Numbered from the stretch's first letter, positions 1 through 9,082 are shown. The stretch: 42,864 bases of DNA from an uncultured Ruminococcus sp. (GCA_900553885.1 USFD01000018.1:1-42864), one strand, 5' to 3'. Numbers and translations: made by a program. The notes: a model not told the origin generated them from the letters alone.

Positions 1-100
1 CTCTTATGTACCGCTGCGCCGCGTTCCGAGCGAAAGCGTGCTCTCCGGCACCATATCCGGACTCCCCGGCGGAAGTTCTCTTCACCCACAAATTCAAATT
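1..100. other. Sequence downstream of icd, no gene seen
   Basis: The bases between the window edge and the icd stop show no supported gene. Only a 5-bp stem (TCCGG/CCGGA) is present, with no T-run, so no terminator is called. The small open frame crossing it is antisense to icd. Confidence 0.5.
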
Positions 101-1297
101 CTACAGTCTCTTCGCAATTGCTTTGATGAATCCTTCGCTGTTTAATACGGTCGGATTCTCGATTGTTGTGATCAGTGCCAGGTCTTTTGTCATCTCTCCT
201 GACTCGATTGTGTCGATGGTTGCTTTTTCCAGACGGTCTGCAAAATCACACAGTTCCTGAATGCCGTCCAGTTCGCCGCGTTTTCTGAGGGCGCCTGTCC
301 ATGCGAAGATTGTTGCCACTGAGTTTGTGGATGTCTCCTCGCCTTTCAGGTGCTTGTAATAGTGGCGCTGCACAGTTCCGTGAGCAGCCTCGTACTCATA
401 ATATCCTTCCGGAGAAACAAGAACGGAAGTCATCATTGCAAGAGAACCGAAAGCAGAGGAAACCATGTCGCTCATAACGTCGCCGTCATAGTTTTTGCAT
501 GCCCAGATATATCCGCCTTCTGACTTCATTACGCGGGCAACGGCATCGTCGATCAGCGTATAGAAATACTCGATTCCCGCAGCTTCAAACTTCTCTGCAA
601 ACTCTGCATCATAAATTTCCTGGAAGATATCTTTGAATGTATGGTCGTACTTCTTGGAAATAGTATCCTTTGTTGCAAACCAGAGATCCTGATGTGTATC
701 CAGGGCATATGTAAAGCAGCTTCTTGCGAAACTTTCAATGGATTTATTCAGGTTATGCATTCCCTGCACGATTCCCGGGCCATCAAACTCATGAACCAGC
801 TCTTTTGTCTGGGAACCGTCCTCTGCTGTGTAAACAAGCTCTACTTTTCCGGCGCCCGGTATCTTCATCTCTGATCCCTTATACACATCCCCGTAAGCAT
901 GTCTTGCAATCGTAATCGGCTTCTTCCAGTTCTTTACACAAGGCTCGATTCCTTTTACTACAATAGGAGCACGGAATACCGTCCCGTCAAGAATAGCACG
1001 GATTGTGCCGTTGGGACTTTTCCACATTTCTTTCAGATCGTATTCATCCATACGTGCAGCATTCGGAGTGATTGTCGCACATTTTACAGCTACCTTATAC
1101 TTCTTTGTAGCCATAGCGGAATCAACGGTTACCTGATCATTTGTTTCATTTCTGTGCTCAAGACCAAGATCGTAGTACTCTGTCTTAAGGTCAATGTACG
1201 GCTCAAGAAGATTCTCTTTGATCATTTTCCAGAGAATTCTTGTCATTTCGTCTCCATCCATCTCTACAAGAGGTGTTGTCATCTTAATTTTTTCCAT
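101..1297 (-). CDS. icd: NADP-dependent isocitrate dehydrogenase (dimeric, eukaryote-like type)
   Basis: The 398-residue product oxidatively decarboxylates isocitrate to 2-oxoglutarate in the cytosol, giving NADPH and the carbon skeleton for glutamate. It is full length for the homodimeric family also found in eukaryotes and unlike the E. coli-type enzyme: it opens with TPLVEMDGDEMTR, has the substrate loop SPNGTIRAILDG, the metal-binding DDAVARV segment and YDGDVMSD, and ends with the nucleotide loop AAHGTVQRHY followed by KGEETSTNSVA. The Arg-His pair in that loop is typical of NADP-specific members. The ATG is 8 nt after an AGGAGG that overlaps the TAG stop of the GntR gene upstream, so the two are co-transcribed and the regulator probably controls it. 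No citrate synthase or aconitase gene is in the window. Confidence 0.96.
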   Translation of the reverse strand: MEKIKMTTPLVEMDGDEMTRILWKMIKENLLEPYIDLKTEYYDLGLEHRNETNDQVTVDSAMATKKYKVAVKCATITPNAARMDEYDLKEMWKSPNGTIRAILDGTVFRAPIVVKGIEPCVKNWKKPITIARHAYGDVYKGSEMKIPGAGKVELVYTAEDGSQTKELVHEFDGPGIVQGMHNLNKSIESFARSCFTYALDTHQDLWFATKDTISKKYDHTFKDIFQEIYDAEFAEKFEAAGIEYFYTLIDDAVARVMKSEGGYIWACKNYDGDVMSDMVSSAFGSLAMMTSVLVSPEGYYEYEAAHGTVQRHYYKHLKGEETSTNSVATIFAWTGALRKRGELDGIQELCDFADRLEKATIDTIESGEMTKDLALITTIENPTVLNSEGFIKAIAKRL

Positions 1298-1311
1298 TTT
1301 GCTGTCTCCTC

Positions 1312-1977
1312 CTACTTTTCGTTATAGCCCTGCTTTTTCAGGTTCTGCATTACATGCATGATATGTTCGTTTGCCAGCTGCTCTGCCATATCCGCGTCCC
1401 TGTCCCGGATCGCCCGGAGTATCTGGCGATGTTCCCGGATTGACTTCCGGGCCCTTTCCTCGGATACAACAGAAGACACGCGGGCCATCTTTACATAATT
1501 ATGGAAATCCGTCAGAACATGGCTTAAAATTCTGCTTCCGGATGCTTCATAAAGAATTGCATGAAACCTTCCGTCCAGAACAGCGACCTGGGATGCATTA
1601 AATCCGGACTCTTTTTTCACCTGGAACTCGGACAAAAGAATTGCCTCTTCCAGTTCGTCCAGCTGCTCGTCTGTAATATGCTCTGCCGCCCATCTGGCAC
1701 AGAGCCCTTCCAGCATAGAACGCATTACATAAATATCCCATATATCCTTGCGGGATATACCAGTCACATAAGCCCCCCGGTTTGGTATGATTGTAACCAG
1801 CCCCTCAAGTTCCAGCTGGCGCAATGCCTCTCTTACCGGAGTGCGGCTCACGCCCAGCTCTTTGCCCAGAGTATTCTCTCTGAGTTCATCATGTTCCTTA
1901 TATCTGCCGTTTAAAATGTCTTCCCGGATTTTCTGGAAAACACGGCTTCCAAGAGAATAATCCTGATGTTCTTCCAT
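1312..1977 (-). CDS. GntR-family transcriptional regulator, FadR/FCD subfamily
   Basis: A 221-residue regulator. Residues about 8-75 are a GntR winged helix (SRVFQKIREDILNGRY, then the recognition segment LGVSRTPVREALRQLELEGLV and wing RGAYVTG). Residues about 85-210 are an all-helical FCD ligand domain with the Asp/His residues that normally bind a metal (LDGRFHAILYEAS, REHRQIL, ANEHI). FCD members usually sense small carboxylates. The gene directly precedes icd and its stop codon forms part of the icd ribosome binding site, so a role in sensing a TCA-cycle or related acid is a reasonable inference but not shown. The ATG has GGAGGG 7 nt upstream. A perfect palindrome covering its own promoter suggests autoregulation. 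Confidence 0.92.
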   Translation of the reverse strand: MEEHQDYSLGSRVFQKIREDILNGRYKEHDELRENTLGKELGVSRTPVREALRQLELEGLVTIIPNRGAYVTGISRKDIWDIYVMRSMLEGLCARWAAEHITDEQLDELEEAILLSEFQVKKESGFNASQVAVLDGRFHAILYEASGSRILSHVLTDFHNYVKMARVSSVVSEERARKSIREHRQILRAIRDRDADMAEQLANEHIMHVMQNLKKQGYNEK

Positions 1978-2063
1978 CTGATGCCCTCCTGCCGCAAAAT
2001 AACATAGCTCTGATCCGCCTGTATCAATGCACTGTTAAATAAAAGAATTGATACAGCTGCGTC

Positions 2064-2087
2064 TGTATAATTGTATACAATTATACA
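2064..2087. promoter_or_regulatory. 24-bp perfect palindrome, probable GntR operator
   Basis: The bases are perfectly self-complementary around the centre TTGTATACAA. The palindrome lies in the spacer and -10 region of the promoter for the GntR-icd operon. GntR regulators bind short palindromes as dimers, so this is the obvious operator, and bound protein would block RNA polymerase. Confidence 0.8.
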
Positions 2088-2098
2088 CTTTTTGTCAA
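2070..2098 (-). promoter_or_regulatory. Sigma-A promoter of the GntR-icd operon
   Basis: On the minus strand, TTGACA (2098-2093) is followed after 17 bp by TACAAT (2075-2070). The -35 is perfect and the -10 matches 5 of 6. The GntR start codon at 1977 lies about 85 nt downstream of the expected transcription start. Confidence 0.8.
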
Positions 2099-2144
2099 CA
2101 CCAGTATTACACTGCATTCCGATTCCGTTTCACATACAAATAAT

Positions 2145-2188
2145 AAAAGTGATACCTGCCGGGAGAGATCCCGGCAGGTATCACTTTT
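2145..2188 (-). terminator. Rho-independent terminator after serA
   Basis: A perfect 20-bp stem (arms 2145-2164 and 2169-2188) with a GAGA/TCTC loop. The first arm of the transcript begins inside the serA stop codon and the U-rich part is the end of the second arm (CACTTTTATTA). It closes the leuB-ilvD-ilvB-serC-serA run and separates it from the GntR promoter. Confidence 0.9.
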
Positions 2189-3348
2189 TAAAGAATTCTC
2201 ACACGAAGCACACCGTCTGTTTCGGAAATCTTCTTTTCCACTTCAGCCGGTACAGCAGCATCTGCGTCGATCATTGTATAAGCATATTCCCCGCGGCTTT
2301 TATTGGTCATCAGAGAAATATTGATTCCTTCTTCTGCAAGAATTCCGGTAAACTGTCCCAGCATCTTCGGAACATTCCTGTGCAGGACGGTTATCCTTGC
2401 GGCACTGCTCTTTTTCCCCATGTCGCAGTCCGGATAATTAACAGAATGGTGAATATTTCCATTTTCAAGGAAGTCTCTCAGCTCGGAAACTGCCATCTTC
2501 GCACAGTTATCTTCTGATTCCTCTGTAGAAGCCCCCAGATGAGGAATTACAATGGAGCCTTTCACTCCTACAATTTCCTTTGTCGGGAAATCTGTCACAT
2601 AGCAGCGTACCTTTTCAGAGACAAGTGCATCCACAATATCCTCCTGATTCACAAGAATATCTCTGGCAAAGTTGAGAATTACCACTCCGTTCTTCATCAG
2701 GCTGATGGCATTTTTATCAATCATGCCCTTTGTATCCTCTGTAGCCGGCACATGAATTGTAATATAATCGCACTGGGTGTAAAGCTCATCTACTGTTTTG
2801 GCATGGTGAATATGTCTGGACAGTTTCCATGCCGCATCCACAGACAGATACGGATCATATCCATATACATCCATTCCAAGATTTACCGCCGCATTTGCAA
2901 CCAGTACTCCGATTGCGCCAAGACCGATTACACCAAGCTTCTTGCCCTGAATCTCAGTTCCGGCAAAGGCTTTCTTCTTTTTCTCGGTAATCTTTGCGAT
3001 ATCGCCGTCTTCCTCGTATTCCTGTACCCAGTTGATTCCGCCGATAATATCTCTTGCCGCCAGAAGCATGCCCGCTATTACAATTTCCTTTACACCATTT
3101 GCATTTGCTCCGGGGGTATTAAATACAACGATTCCCTCTTCCGCGCATCTGTCCAGCGGAATATTATTCACACCGGCACCTGCCCGTGCAATCAGTTTCA
3201 GATTCGGTCCGAATTCCATATCATGCATTTTCGCGCTTCGCACCAATATGGCATCCGCTTCTTTTTCATTATCTGTGTTTACATAATTTTCGTCCAGCTG
3301 TTCCAGTCCCGCATGAGAGATTGGATTCAGGCAATGATACTTAAACAT
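2188..3348 (-). CDS. serA: D-3-phosphoglycerate dehydrogenase (ACT-domain type)
   Basis: Oxidises 3-phosphoglycerate to 3-phosphohydroxypyruvate with NAD, the first step of serine synthesis. The 387-residue protein has a split substrate domain, a Rossmann domain with GLGAIG near residues 145-150, the catalytic Arg in LNFARDILVN, the catalytic His in PHLGAST, and a C-terminal ACT domain (about 320-387, starting at ITVLHRNVPKMLG). It is the short form lacking the extra intervening domain. The reading frame is open to a TTG at 3369, but I chose the ATG at 3348: GAGGAG lies about 10 nt upstream, and this start gives the usual family N-terminus. It starts one base after the serC stop, so the two are translated together. 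The ACT domain often mediates feedback by serine, which is inferred here. Confidence 0.95.
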   Translation of the reverse strand: MFKYHCLNPISHAGLEQLDENYVNTDNEKEADAILVRSAKMHDMEFGPNLKLIARAGAGVNNIPLDRCAEEGIVVFNTPGANANGVKEIVIAGMLLAARDIIGGINWVQEYEEDGDIAKITEKKKKAFAGTEIQGKKLGVIGLGAIGVLVANAAVNLGMDVYGYDPYLSVDAAWKLSRHIHHAKTVDELYTQCDYITIHVPATEDTKGMIDKNAISLMKNGVVILNFARDILVNQEDIVDALVSEKVRCYVTDFPTKEIVGVKGSIVIPHLGASTEESEDNCAKMAVSELRDFLENGNIHHSVNYPDCDMGKKSSAARITVLHRNVPKMLGQFTGILAEEGINISLMTNKSRGEYAYTMIDADAAVPAEVEKKISETDGVLRVRIL

Positions 3349-3349
3349 C

Positions 3350-4432
3350 CTACAGATTCTCCTCTTCAAATTTCTTCATAAAATCTACCAGTGCCACAAC
3401 ACCTTCGTAAGGCATAGCATTATATATGCTGGCTCTCATACCGCCTACTGTCCGGTGTCCCTTAAGATTCTCAAGACCGGCTTCCTTTGCCTCTTTTACA
3501 AATTTAGCGTCCAGGTCTGCATCTCCTGTAACAAAAGGTACGTTCATAAGAGAACGATCCTTCTTTTCAACTGTTCCTTTGAACAGTTTGCTCTGGTCAA
3601 GGAAATCATAGAGAACTTTTGCCTTCTTTTCATTTCTCTCTTTCATAGCCTCAAGTCCGCCCAGAGACTTAATCCACTTAAATACCTTGCCGCAGATATA
3701 GATACCGTATGCAGGCGGTGTATTGTACAGAGACTTTGCATCTGCATGCGTCTTATAAGTAAGCATGGTGGGGGTTCCCGGAAGTACATCCTCTGTAATC
3801 AGATCTTCCCGGATAATTACAATAACAACCCCTGCAGGGCCGATATTCTTCTGTACTCCTCCGTAAATAAGCCCGTATTTTGTAACATCCACAGGCTCGG
3901 ACAGGAAGCAGGAAGAAACATCCGCCACCAGAGTTTTGCCTTTCGTATTCGGAAGAGTTTTAAACTTTGTTCCGTAAATTGTATTATTTTCACAGATATA
4001 AACATAATCCGCATCCTCGGAAACCGGCAGATCCGAGCAGTCAGGAATATAAGAGAATGTACGGTCCTCAGAAGATGCTATTCTGTTGACCTTTCCATAT
4101 TTTTCTGCTTCTTTCGCAGCTTTTTTCGCCCACTGACCTGTGATAATATAATCCGCCACTCTGTTTTTCATCAGATTCATAGGGATCATCGCAAACTGCT
4201 GGGAAGCTCCGCCCTGAAGGAAAAGCACCTTATAATTGTCAGGAATCTGCATCAGATCTCTCAGATCCTGCTCTGCTGTCGTAATAATCTCCTCAAAAGC
4301 CTTTGAACGGTGGCTCATCTCCATCACCGACATTCCCGTTCCGTTGTAATCCAGCATTTCTGCCGCCGCTTCCTTCAGCACCTCTTCCGGAAGAACCGCA
4401 GGTCCCGCTGAAAAGTTATAGACTCTGCTCAT
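3350..4432 (-). CDS. serC: Phosphoserine aminotransferase
   Basis: A class V, PLP-dependent aminotransferase that converts 3-phosphohydroxypyruvate and glutamate to phosphoserine and 2-oxoglutarate, the second step of serine synthesis. At 360 residues it has family length. It begins with the signature YNFSAGPAVLP, carries GTGMSVMEMSHRS and LQGGASQQF, and has the PLP lysine at K195 in GGVQKNIGPAG. The ATG has GAGGAGG about 8 nt upstream. It lies 36 nt after ilvB and one base before serA. The final phosphatase (SerB) is not in the window and must be encoded elsewhere. Confidence 0.97.
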   Translation of the reverse strand: MSRVYNFSAGPAVLPEEVLKEAAAEMLDYNGTGMSVMEMSHRSKAFEEIITTAEQDLRDLMQIPDNYKVLFLQGGASQQFAMIPMNLMKNRVADYIITGQWAKKAAKEAEKYGKVNRIASSEDRTFSYIPDCSDLPVSEDADYVYICENNTIYGTKFKTLPNTKGKTLVADVSSCFLSEPVDVTKYGLIYGGVQKNIGPAGVVIVIIREDLITEDVLPGTPTMLTYKTHADAKSLYNTPPAYGIYICGKVFKWIKSLGGLEAMKERNEKKAKVLYDFLDQSKLFKGTVEKKDRSLMNVPFVTGDADLDAKFVKEAKEAGLENLKGHRTVGGMRASIYNAMPYEGVVALVDFMKKFEEENL

Positions 4433-4468
4433 TTTTACTACCTCCTCAAATTTATATATACAGCGGGA

Positions 4469-6145
4469 TTATCTCGCCATATCTTCTTCATCAAATGCCT
4501 CGCTGATCGATGTACCCGGAGCGACCATAGGCCATACCTTATCGTCGCTGTCAATCTGACAGTCAATAACAACCGGCTGATTCAGCGTCAGCGCCTTTTC
4601 CAGCGCCGCCTGGAATTCCTGCCGGCTTGCCGCACGGATACCGACGGCGCCCATTGCTTCGGCCAGCTTCACGAAATCAACCGCGTCTCTGAGCACTGTC
4701 GCAGAATATCTCTCATCGTAAAACAGATCCTGCCACTGACGTACCATACCAAGCACATGATTGTTTACCACAACCTGAATCACCGGAATATGATGTCTGA
4801 CTGCCGTAGCGATCTCATGCATATTCATACGGAAACATCCGTCTCCGGCAATGTTGATTACTGTTTTATCCGGACATCCTGTCTTGGCGCCAAGCGCTGC
4901 ACCAAGGCCGTATCCCATTGTTCCAAGGCCGCCGGACGTAAGAAGGGTATGCGGCTTTGTATACTTATAGTACTGGGCCGCCCACATCTGATGCTGTCCC
5001 ACTTCCGTTACAATAAGTGCCTCTCCCTTTGTCTGACGATAGATTTCTTCTACAATGAACGGTCCCGTCAGTCCCTCCGGATGATATTTCAGGGGATATT
5101 TTTCCTTATATTCTTCTACTTTTTCAATCCACTCTCTGTGTTCCTGCTGATCAAGATTCTTATTGAGCAGTTCCAGAACTTTTTTGACATCTCCTTCTAT
5201 CCCCTGGGTGATAATAATATTTTTATTCATCTCTGCAGGGTCAATATCGATCTGAAGGATCTTTGCATTTTTAGCAAATGTCTCTGTATTTCCAGTCACA
5301 CGGTCGCTGAATCTTGCACCTACAACAATCAGCAGATCGCACTCGCTGACACTATAATTCGAAGCTTTTGTTCCATGCATTCCCAGCATGCCTGTGTAAC
5401 GTGGATCTGTGCCCGGGAAAGCGCCTTTTCCCATAAGTGTATCTGTTACCGGCGCATCCACTTTTCCCACGAACTCAAACAGTTCATCGCTGGCGTCCGA
5501 GAGGACAGCGCCTCCTCCGACAAAGATCATCGGACGTCTGGACTCCCGTATCATAGCCAGAGCACTGTCAAGCTCCTCCTGAGTGATCTGTACCTCAGCG
5601 CGGGCAGGCTGTTCTGCCGCTTTATATTCATACTCCGTTACATTAGATGTCACATCTTTCGGTATATCAATCAGAACCGGTCCCGGACGGCCGCTTTTTG
5701 CAATCCGGAAAGCTTTCCGGATCGTATCTGCAAGATCAGCTACATCCTTAACAATGAAATTATATTTTGTAATCGGCAGTGTGATGCCTGTAATATCAAT
5801 CTCCTGGAAGCTGTCTTTTCCGAGAAGAGATACTCCCACATTACATGTAATCGCCACAACCGGAATCGAATCCATATAAGCCGTGGCAATTCCGGTGACC
5901 AGGTTCGTTGCCCCCGGTCCGCTTGTTGCCAGGCAGACTCCTACTTTTCCTGTTGCACGTGCATAGCCATCGGCAGCATGGGAAGCTCCCTGTTCATGGG
6001 ATGTAAGAATATGCCGGATCTCATCTCTGTGTTTATACAGTTCATCATAAACATTAAGAATCGCGCCGCCCGGATATCCGAACACCGTATCTACTCCCTG
6101 CTCCTTCAGGCACTCTATTACTATTTCTGCTCCATTTAACTGCAT
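4469..6145 (-). CDS. ilvB: Acetolactate synthase, large (catalytic) subunit
   Basis: A thiamine-diphosphate enzyme that condenses two pyruvates to acetolactate, or pyruvate with 2-oxobutyrate, the first common step of valine/isoleucine/leucine synthesis. The 558-residue product has the N-terminal FGYPGGAILNVYD motif, the activating glutamate in LTSHEQGASHAADG, a central FAD-binding domain, and the C-terminal ThDP motif GDGCFRMNMHE ending in VVNN. The frame is open upstream to 6280, but that part is shadow of ilvD. The ATG at 6145 has GGAGG about 9 nt upstream and fits the family N-terminus. It follows ilvD closely and precedes serC by 36 nt. The regulatory subunit ilvN usually found next to it is absent here. 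Confidence 0.96.
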   Translation of the reverse strand: MQLNGAEIVIECLKEQGVDTVFGYPGGAILNVYDELYKHRDEIRHILTSHEQGASHAADGYARATGKVGVCLATSGPGATNLVTGIATAYMDSIPVVAITCNVGVSLLGKDSFQEIDITGITLPITKYNFIVKDVADLADTIRKAFRIAKSGRPGPVLIDIPKDVTSNVTEYEYKAAEQPARAEVQITQEELDSALAMIRESRRPMIFVGGGAVLSDASDELFEFVGKVDAPVTDTLMGKGAFPGTDPRYTGMLGMHGTKASNYSVSECDLLIVVGARFSDRVTGNTETFAKNAKILQIDIDPAEMNKNIIITQGIEGDVKKVLELLNKNLDQQEHREWIEKVEEYKEKYPLKYHPEGLTGPFIVEEIYRQTKGEALIVTEVGQHQMWAAQYYKYTKPHTLLTSGGLGTMGYGLGAALGAKTGCPDKTVINIAGDGCFRMNMHEIATAVRHHIPVIQVVVNNHVLGMVRQWQDLFYDERYSATVLRDAVDFVKLAEAMGAVGIRAASRQEFQAALEKALTLNQPVVIDCQIDSDDKVWPMVAPGTSISEAFDEEDMAR

Positions 6146-6162
6146 GGCGCCTTCCTCCCTGA

Positions 6163-7845
6163 TTATTTTGTTTCTTCTGTCTTTGGTATTTCCAGAATTG
6201 CCCCCCGGTTTCCTGAGGTAACCATGGACGCATATCTGGCCAGATAGCCGGTCTTGACTTTTGGCTCTCTGGGCTGCCATTTTGCTCTTCTTGCAGCCAT
6301 CTCCTCGTCAGATATATCAAGTTCCAGCTTCAGTTCAGGAATATTAATCTTAATAATATCGCCCTCTTCTACAAGTGCGATCGGGCCTCCCACCGCTGCT
6401 TCCGGTGATACATGGCCAATAGAAGCGCCTCTGGAAGCGCCGCTGAATCTTCCGTCTGTAATCAGAGCAACAGAAGATCCCAGTCCATATCCTGCAATTG
6501 CGGAGGTAGGATTCAGCATCTCTCTCATTCCCGGGCCGCCCTTCGGTCCCTCATAACGGATTACGATTACATCTCCCGGATGAATCTTTCCGCTCTTGAT
6601 GGCTGCCGTTGCTTCCTCATCGCTTTCAAATATTCTGGCCGGTCCTTCATGTACCAGCATCTCGTCACATACAGCAGATCTCTTTACTACACTTCCGTCC
6701 GGAGCCAGATTTCCCTTCAGCACTGCAAGGCCGCCGGTAGCAGAATATGGATTGTCAATCGGCCGGATTACTTCCGGATTCTTATTGACGCATCCCTCAA
6801 TATTCTCTCCGATTGTCTTTCCGGTAACTGTCATACAGTCTGTATAAAGCAGACCCTTTTTATTCAGTTCATTCATAACCGCATATACGCCGCCGGCCTC
6901 ATTGAGATCCTCAATATATGTATGACCTGCCGGGGCCAGATGACAGAGATTCGGTGTTTTTTCACTGATGCTGTTTGCAAAATCAATTTCAAAATCCATG
7001 CCGATCTCATGGGCAATAGCCGGAATATGAAGCATACTGTTTGTTGAGCATCCCAGCGCCATATCTACCGTAAGGGCATTCAGAATTGCCTTTTCCGTTA
7101 TGATGTCTCTCGGACGGATATTCTTTCTTACCAGTTCCATCACCTGCATTCCCGCATGTTTCGCCAGCTGGAGCCTTGCCGAATATACTGCCGGAATCGT
7201 TCCGTTGCCTTTCAGTCCCATTCCCAGAGCCTCTGTCAGGCAGTTCATACTGTTTGCTGTGTACATACCGGAACAGGATCCGCATGTAGGGCAGGCTTTG
7301 TTTTCAAATTCACAGAGTTCTTCGTCGGTGATCTTTCCTGCCGCATAGGATCCCACCGCCTCAAACATGCTGGAAAGGCTGGTCTTCTGTCCTTTCACAT
7401 GTCCTGCAAGCATAGGTCCTCCGCTGACAAAAATTGTAGGAATGTTCACACGTGCCGCCGCCATCAGCAGACCGGGAACGTTTTTATCGCAGTTTGGTAT
7501 CATAACAAGCCCGTCAAACTGATGAGCCATTGCCAGTGCCTCTGTAGAATCAGCAATCAGATCTCTTGTTACAAGAGAATATTTCATACCGATATGTCCC
7601 ATGGCAATCCCATCGCATACTGCGATTGCAGGAACCATTACCGGTGTTCCTCCTGCCATTGCCACTCCCATTTTTACAGCCTCCGTGATTTTATCCAGAT
7701 TCATATGGCCGGGAATAATCTCGCTATATGAACTGACTACACCGATAAGCGGCCGGTCAAGCTCCTCCTGTGTCATGCCGAGTGCATTAAATAATGATCT
7801 GTGCGGCGCCTGCTGTACACCTTTTGTAACTGTATCACTTATCAA
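6163..7845 (-). CDS. ilvD: Dihydroxy-acid dehydratase
   Basis: An iron-sulphur dehydratase that makes 2-oxo acids from dihydroxy acids, the third step of valine/isoleucine synthesis. The 560-residue product shows the cluster cysteines in PNCDKNVPG and CPTCGSCSGMYTANSMN, and the C-terminal GRFSGASRGASIGHVSPEAA. The frame is open to a GTG at 7878. I chose the TTG at 7845 because GAGGAG lies 7 nt upstream and the protein then begins just before ISDTVTKGVQQAPHRSL, as in relatives. The start of ilvB lies 17 nt after its stop, and leuB ends 49 nt upstream. Confidence 0.95.
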   Translation of the reverse strand: MISDTVTKGVQQAPHRSLFNALGMTQEELDRPLIGVVSSYSEIIPGHMNLDKITEAVKMGVAMAGGTPVMVPAIAVCDGIAMGHIGMKYSLVTRDLIADSTEALAMAHQFDGLVMIPNCDKNVPGLLMAAARVNIPTIFVSGGPMLAGHVKGQKTSLSSMFEAVGSYAAGKITDEELCEFENKACPTCGSCSGMYTANSMNCLTEALGMGLKGNGTIPAVYSARLQLAKHAGMQVMELVRKNIRPRDIITEKAILNALTVDMALGCSTNSMLHIPAIAHEIGMDFEIDFANSISEKTPNLCHLAPAGHTYIEDLNEAGGVYAVMNELNKKGLLYTDCMTVTGKTIGENIEGCVNKNPEVIRPIDNPYSATGGLAVLKGNLAPDGSVVKRSAVCDEMLVHEGPARIFESDEEATAAIKSGKIHPGDVIVIRYEGPKGGPGMREMLNPTSAIAGYGLGSSVALITDGRFSGASRGASIGHVSPEAAVGGPIALVEEGDIIKINIPELKLELDISDEEMAARRAKWQPREPKVKTGYLARYASMVTSGNRGAILEIPKTEETK

Positions 7846-7894
7846 CTTAAATCTCCTCACTTTCTGTCTGTATTTCACTTTCTGTTTTTATCAT

Positions 7895-8980
7895 TTACCG
7901 AATATAGGAACAGATCCTGTCTCCCATCTCTGAGGTGCCGATCTGTGTTTTTCCTTCTGACATAATATCAATTGTGCGGTATCCGTCTTTCAGCACATCT
8001 TCCACTGCTTTTTCCACGGCATCCGCTTCTTTGTCCAGATCAAAAGAATACCTGAGCATCATTGCCGCTGACAGGATTGTTGCAATAGGATTTGCAATCC
8101 CCCTGCCCGCAATATCCGGAGCAGATCCGCCGCTGGGCTCATAAAGTCCGAACTTCGTCTCATTCAGGCTCGCGGATGCCAGCATCCCGATAGAACCGGT
8201 AACCATGCTTGCTTCGTCAGACAGAATGTCTCCAAACATGTTCTCTGTCAGAATCACATCAAACTGCGCCGGATCCTTTACCAGCTGCATGGCGCAGTTG
8301 TCAACCAGCATATGCTCTAATGTAACTTCCGGATAATCAGCCGCCACTTCCTCTACAACCTTTCTCCACAGTCTGGAGGAATCCAGAACATTGGCCTTAT
8401 CTACACTGGTCACCTTTTTTCTCCGCTTCATAGCAATATCGAATCCACGCTTTGCAATTCTGCGTATCTCATTTTCATTATATGTAAGCTCATCCCGTGC
8501 GGTCAGTACCCCGTTCACATTTTCTGTACTCCTTCTGCCAAAATAAAGACCGCCGGTAAGCTCACGCATAATCATCATGTCAAACCCTTTTTCTGCGATC
8601 TCTTCTTTCAGGGGGCATGCTCCCTTCAGCTCGTCGTAAAGGACTGCCGGACGGAGATTTGCAAAAAGATTTAATCCTTTTCTCAGAGCAAGGAGCCCTG
8701 CTTCCGGCCGCTTTGACGGTTCCAGCTGATACCATGGCGATGTCTTCGCATCTCCTCCAATAGAACCCATCAGCACAGCTTCACTTTCTTTTGCCAGATT
8801 TAACGTTTCCTCTGTGAGCGGAACACCATTCACATCAATAGAAGCGCCGCCCATCAGAAGCTGTGTATAGGAAAATGTATGGCCATACACTTCTCCGACC
8901 CGGTCCAGCACCTTCAGTGCTTCGTCCACGATCTCCGGACCAATGCCGTCTCCTTTAATTACTCCGATTTTTAACTTCAT
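7895..8980 (-). CDS. leuB: 3-isopropylmalate dehydrogenase
   Basis: Oxidatively decarboxylates 3-isopropylmalate to 2-oxoisocaproate with NAD, a step of leucine synthesis. The 361-residue product starts KLKIGVIKGDGIGPEIV, has the substrate segment ELTGGLYFG and the metal/substrate motif ENMFGDILSDEASM, and the nucleotide loop EPSGGSAPDIAGRGIANP; the Asp there and lack of a basic pair fit NAD. I chose the ATG at 8980 over the longer frame because it matches the family N-terminus and lies about 34 nt downstream of the transcription start predicted from the promoter. It is the first gene of the leuB-ilvD-ilvB-serC-serA run. leuA, leuC and leuD are not nearby. Confidence 0.96.
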   Translation of the reverse strand: MKLKIGVIKGDGIGPEIVDEALKVLDRVGEVYGHTFSYTQLLMGGASIDVNGVPLTEETLNLAKESEAVLMGSIGGDAKTSPWYQLEPSKRPEAGLLALRKGLNLFANLRPAVLYDELKGACPLKEEIAEKGFDMMIMRELTGGLYFGRRSTENVNGVLTARDELTYNENEIRRIAKRGFDIAMKRRKKVTSVDKANVLDSSRLWRKVVEEVAADYPEVTLEHMLVDNCAMQLVKDPAQFDVILTENMFGDILSDEASMVTGSIGMLASASLNETKFGLYEPSGGSAPDIAGRGIANPIATILSAAMMLRYSFDLDKEADAVEKAVEDVLKDGYRTIDIMSEGKTQIGTSEMGDRICSYIR

Positions 8981-9020
8981 GTTACCCCGTCCCTTCAAAT
9001 GAAAAATACTGATAGTTTTT

Positions 9021-9049
9021 ATCATACCGCATTTCAATCTTTGTTTCAA
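9021..9049 (-). promoter_or_regulatory. Sigma-A promoter of the leuB operon
   Basis: TTGAAA (9049-9044), a 17-bp spacer and TATGAT (9026-9021) on the minus strand. The predicted leader to the leuB ATG is only about 34 nt, too short for a T-box or a leader-peptide attenuator. Control, if any, must act at this promoter. Confidence 0.7.
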
Positions 9050-9082
9050 GTCTTTGCCGCAAAAAATGGAGGGCACTCTAAA

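Noticed and set aside
4757..6139. A 460-codon plus-strand open frame
   Set aside because: It is wholly antisense to ilvB, has no ribosome site and its translation is rich in Cys, His and Arg without any family motif; a shadow of the real gene.
8995..9030. CodY-type site near the leuB promoter
   Set aside because: There is an AAAAA-N9-TTTTT dyad, but it does not fit the CodY consensus beyond AT-richness.
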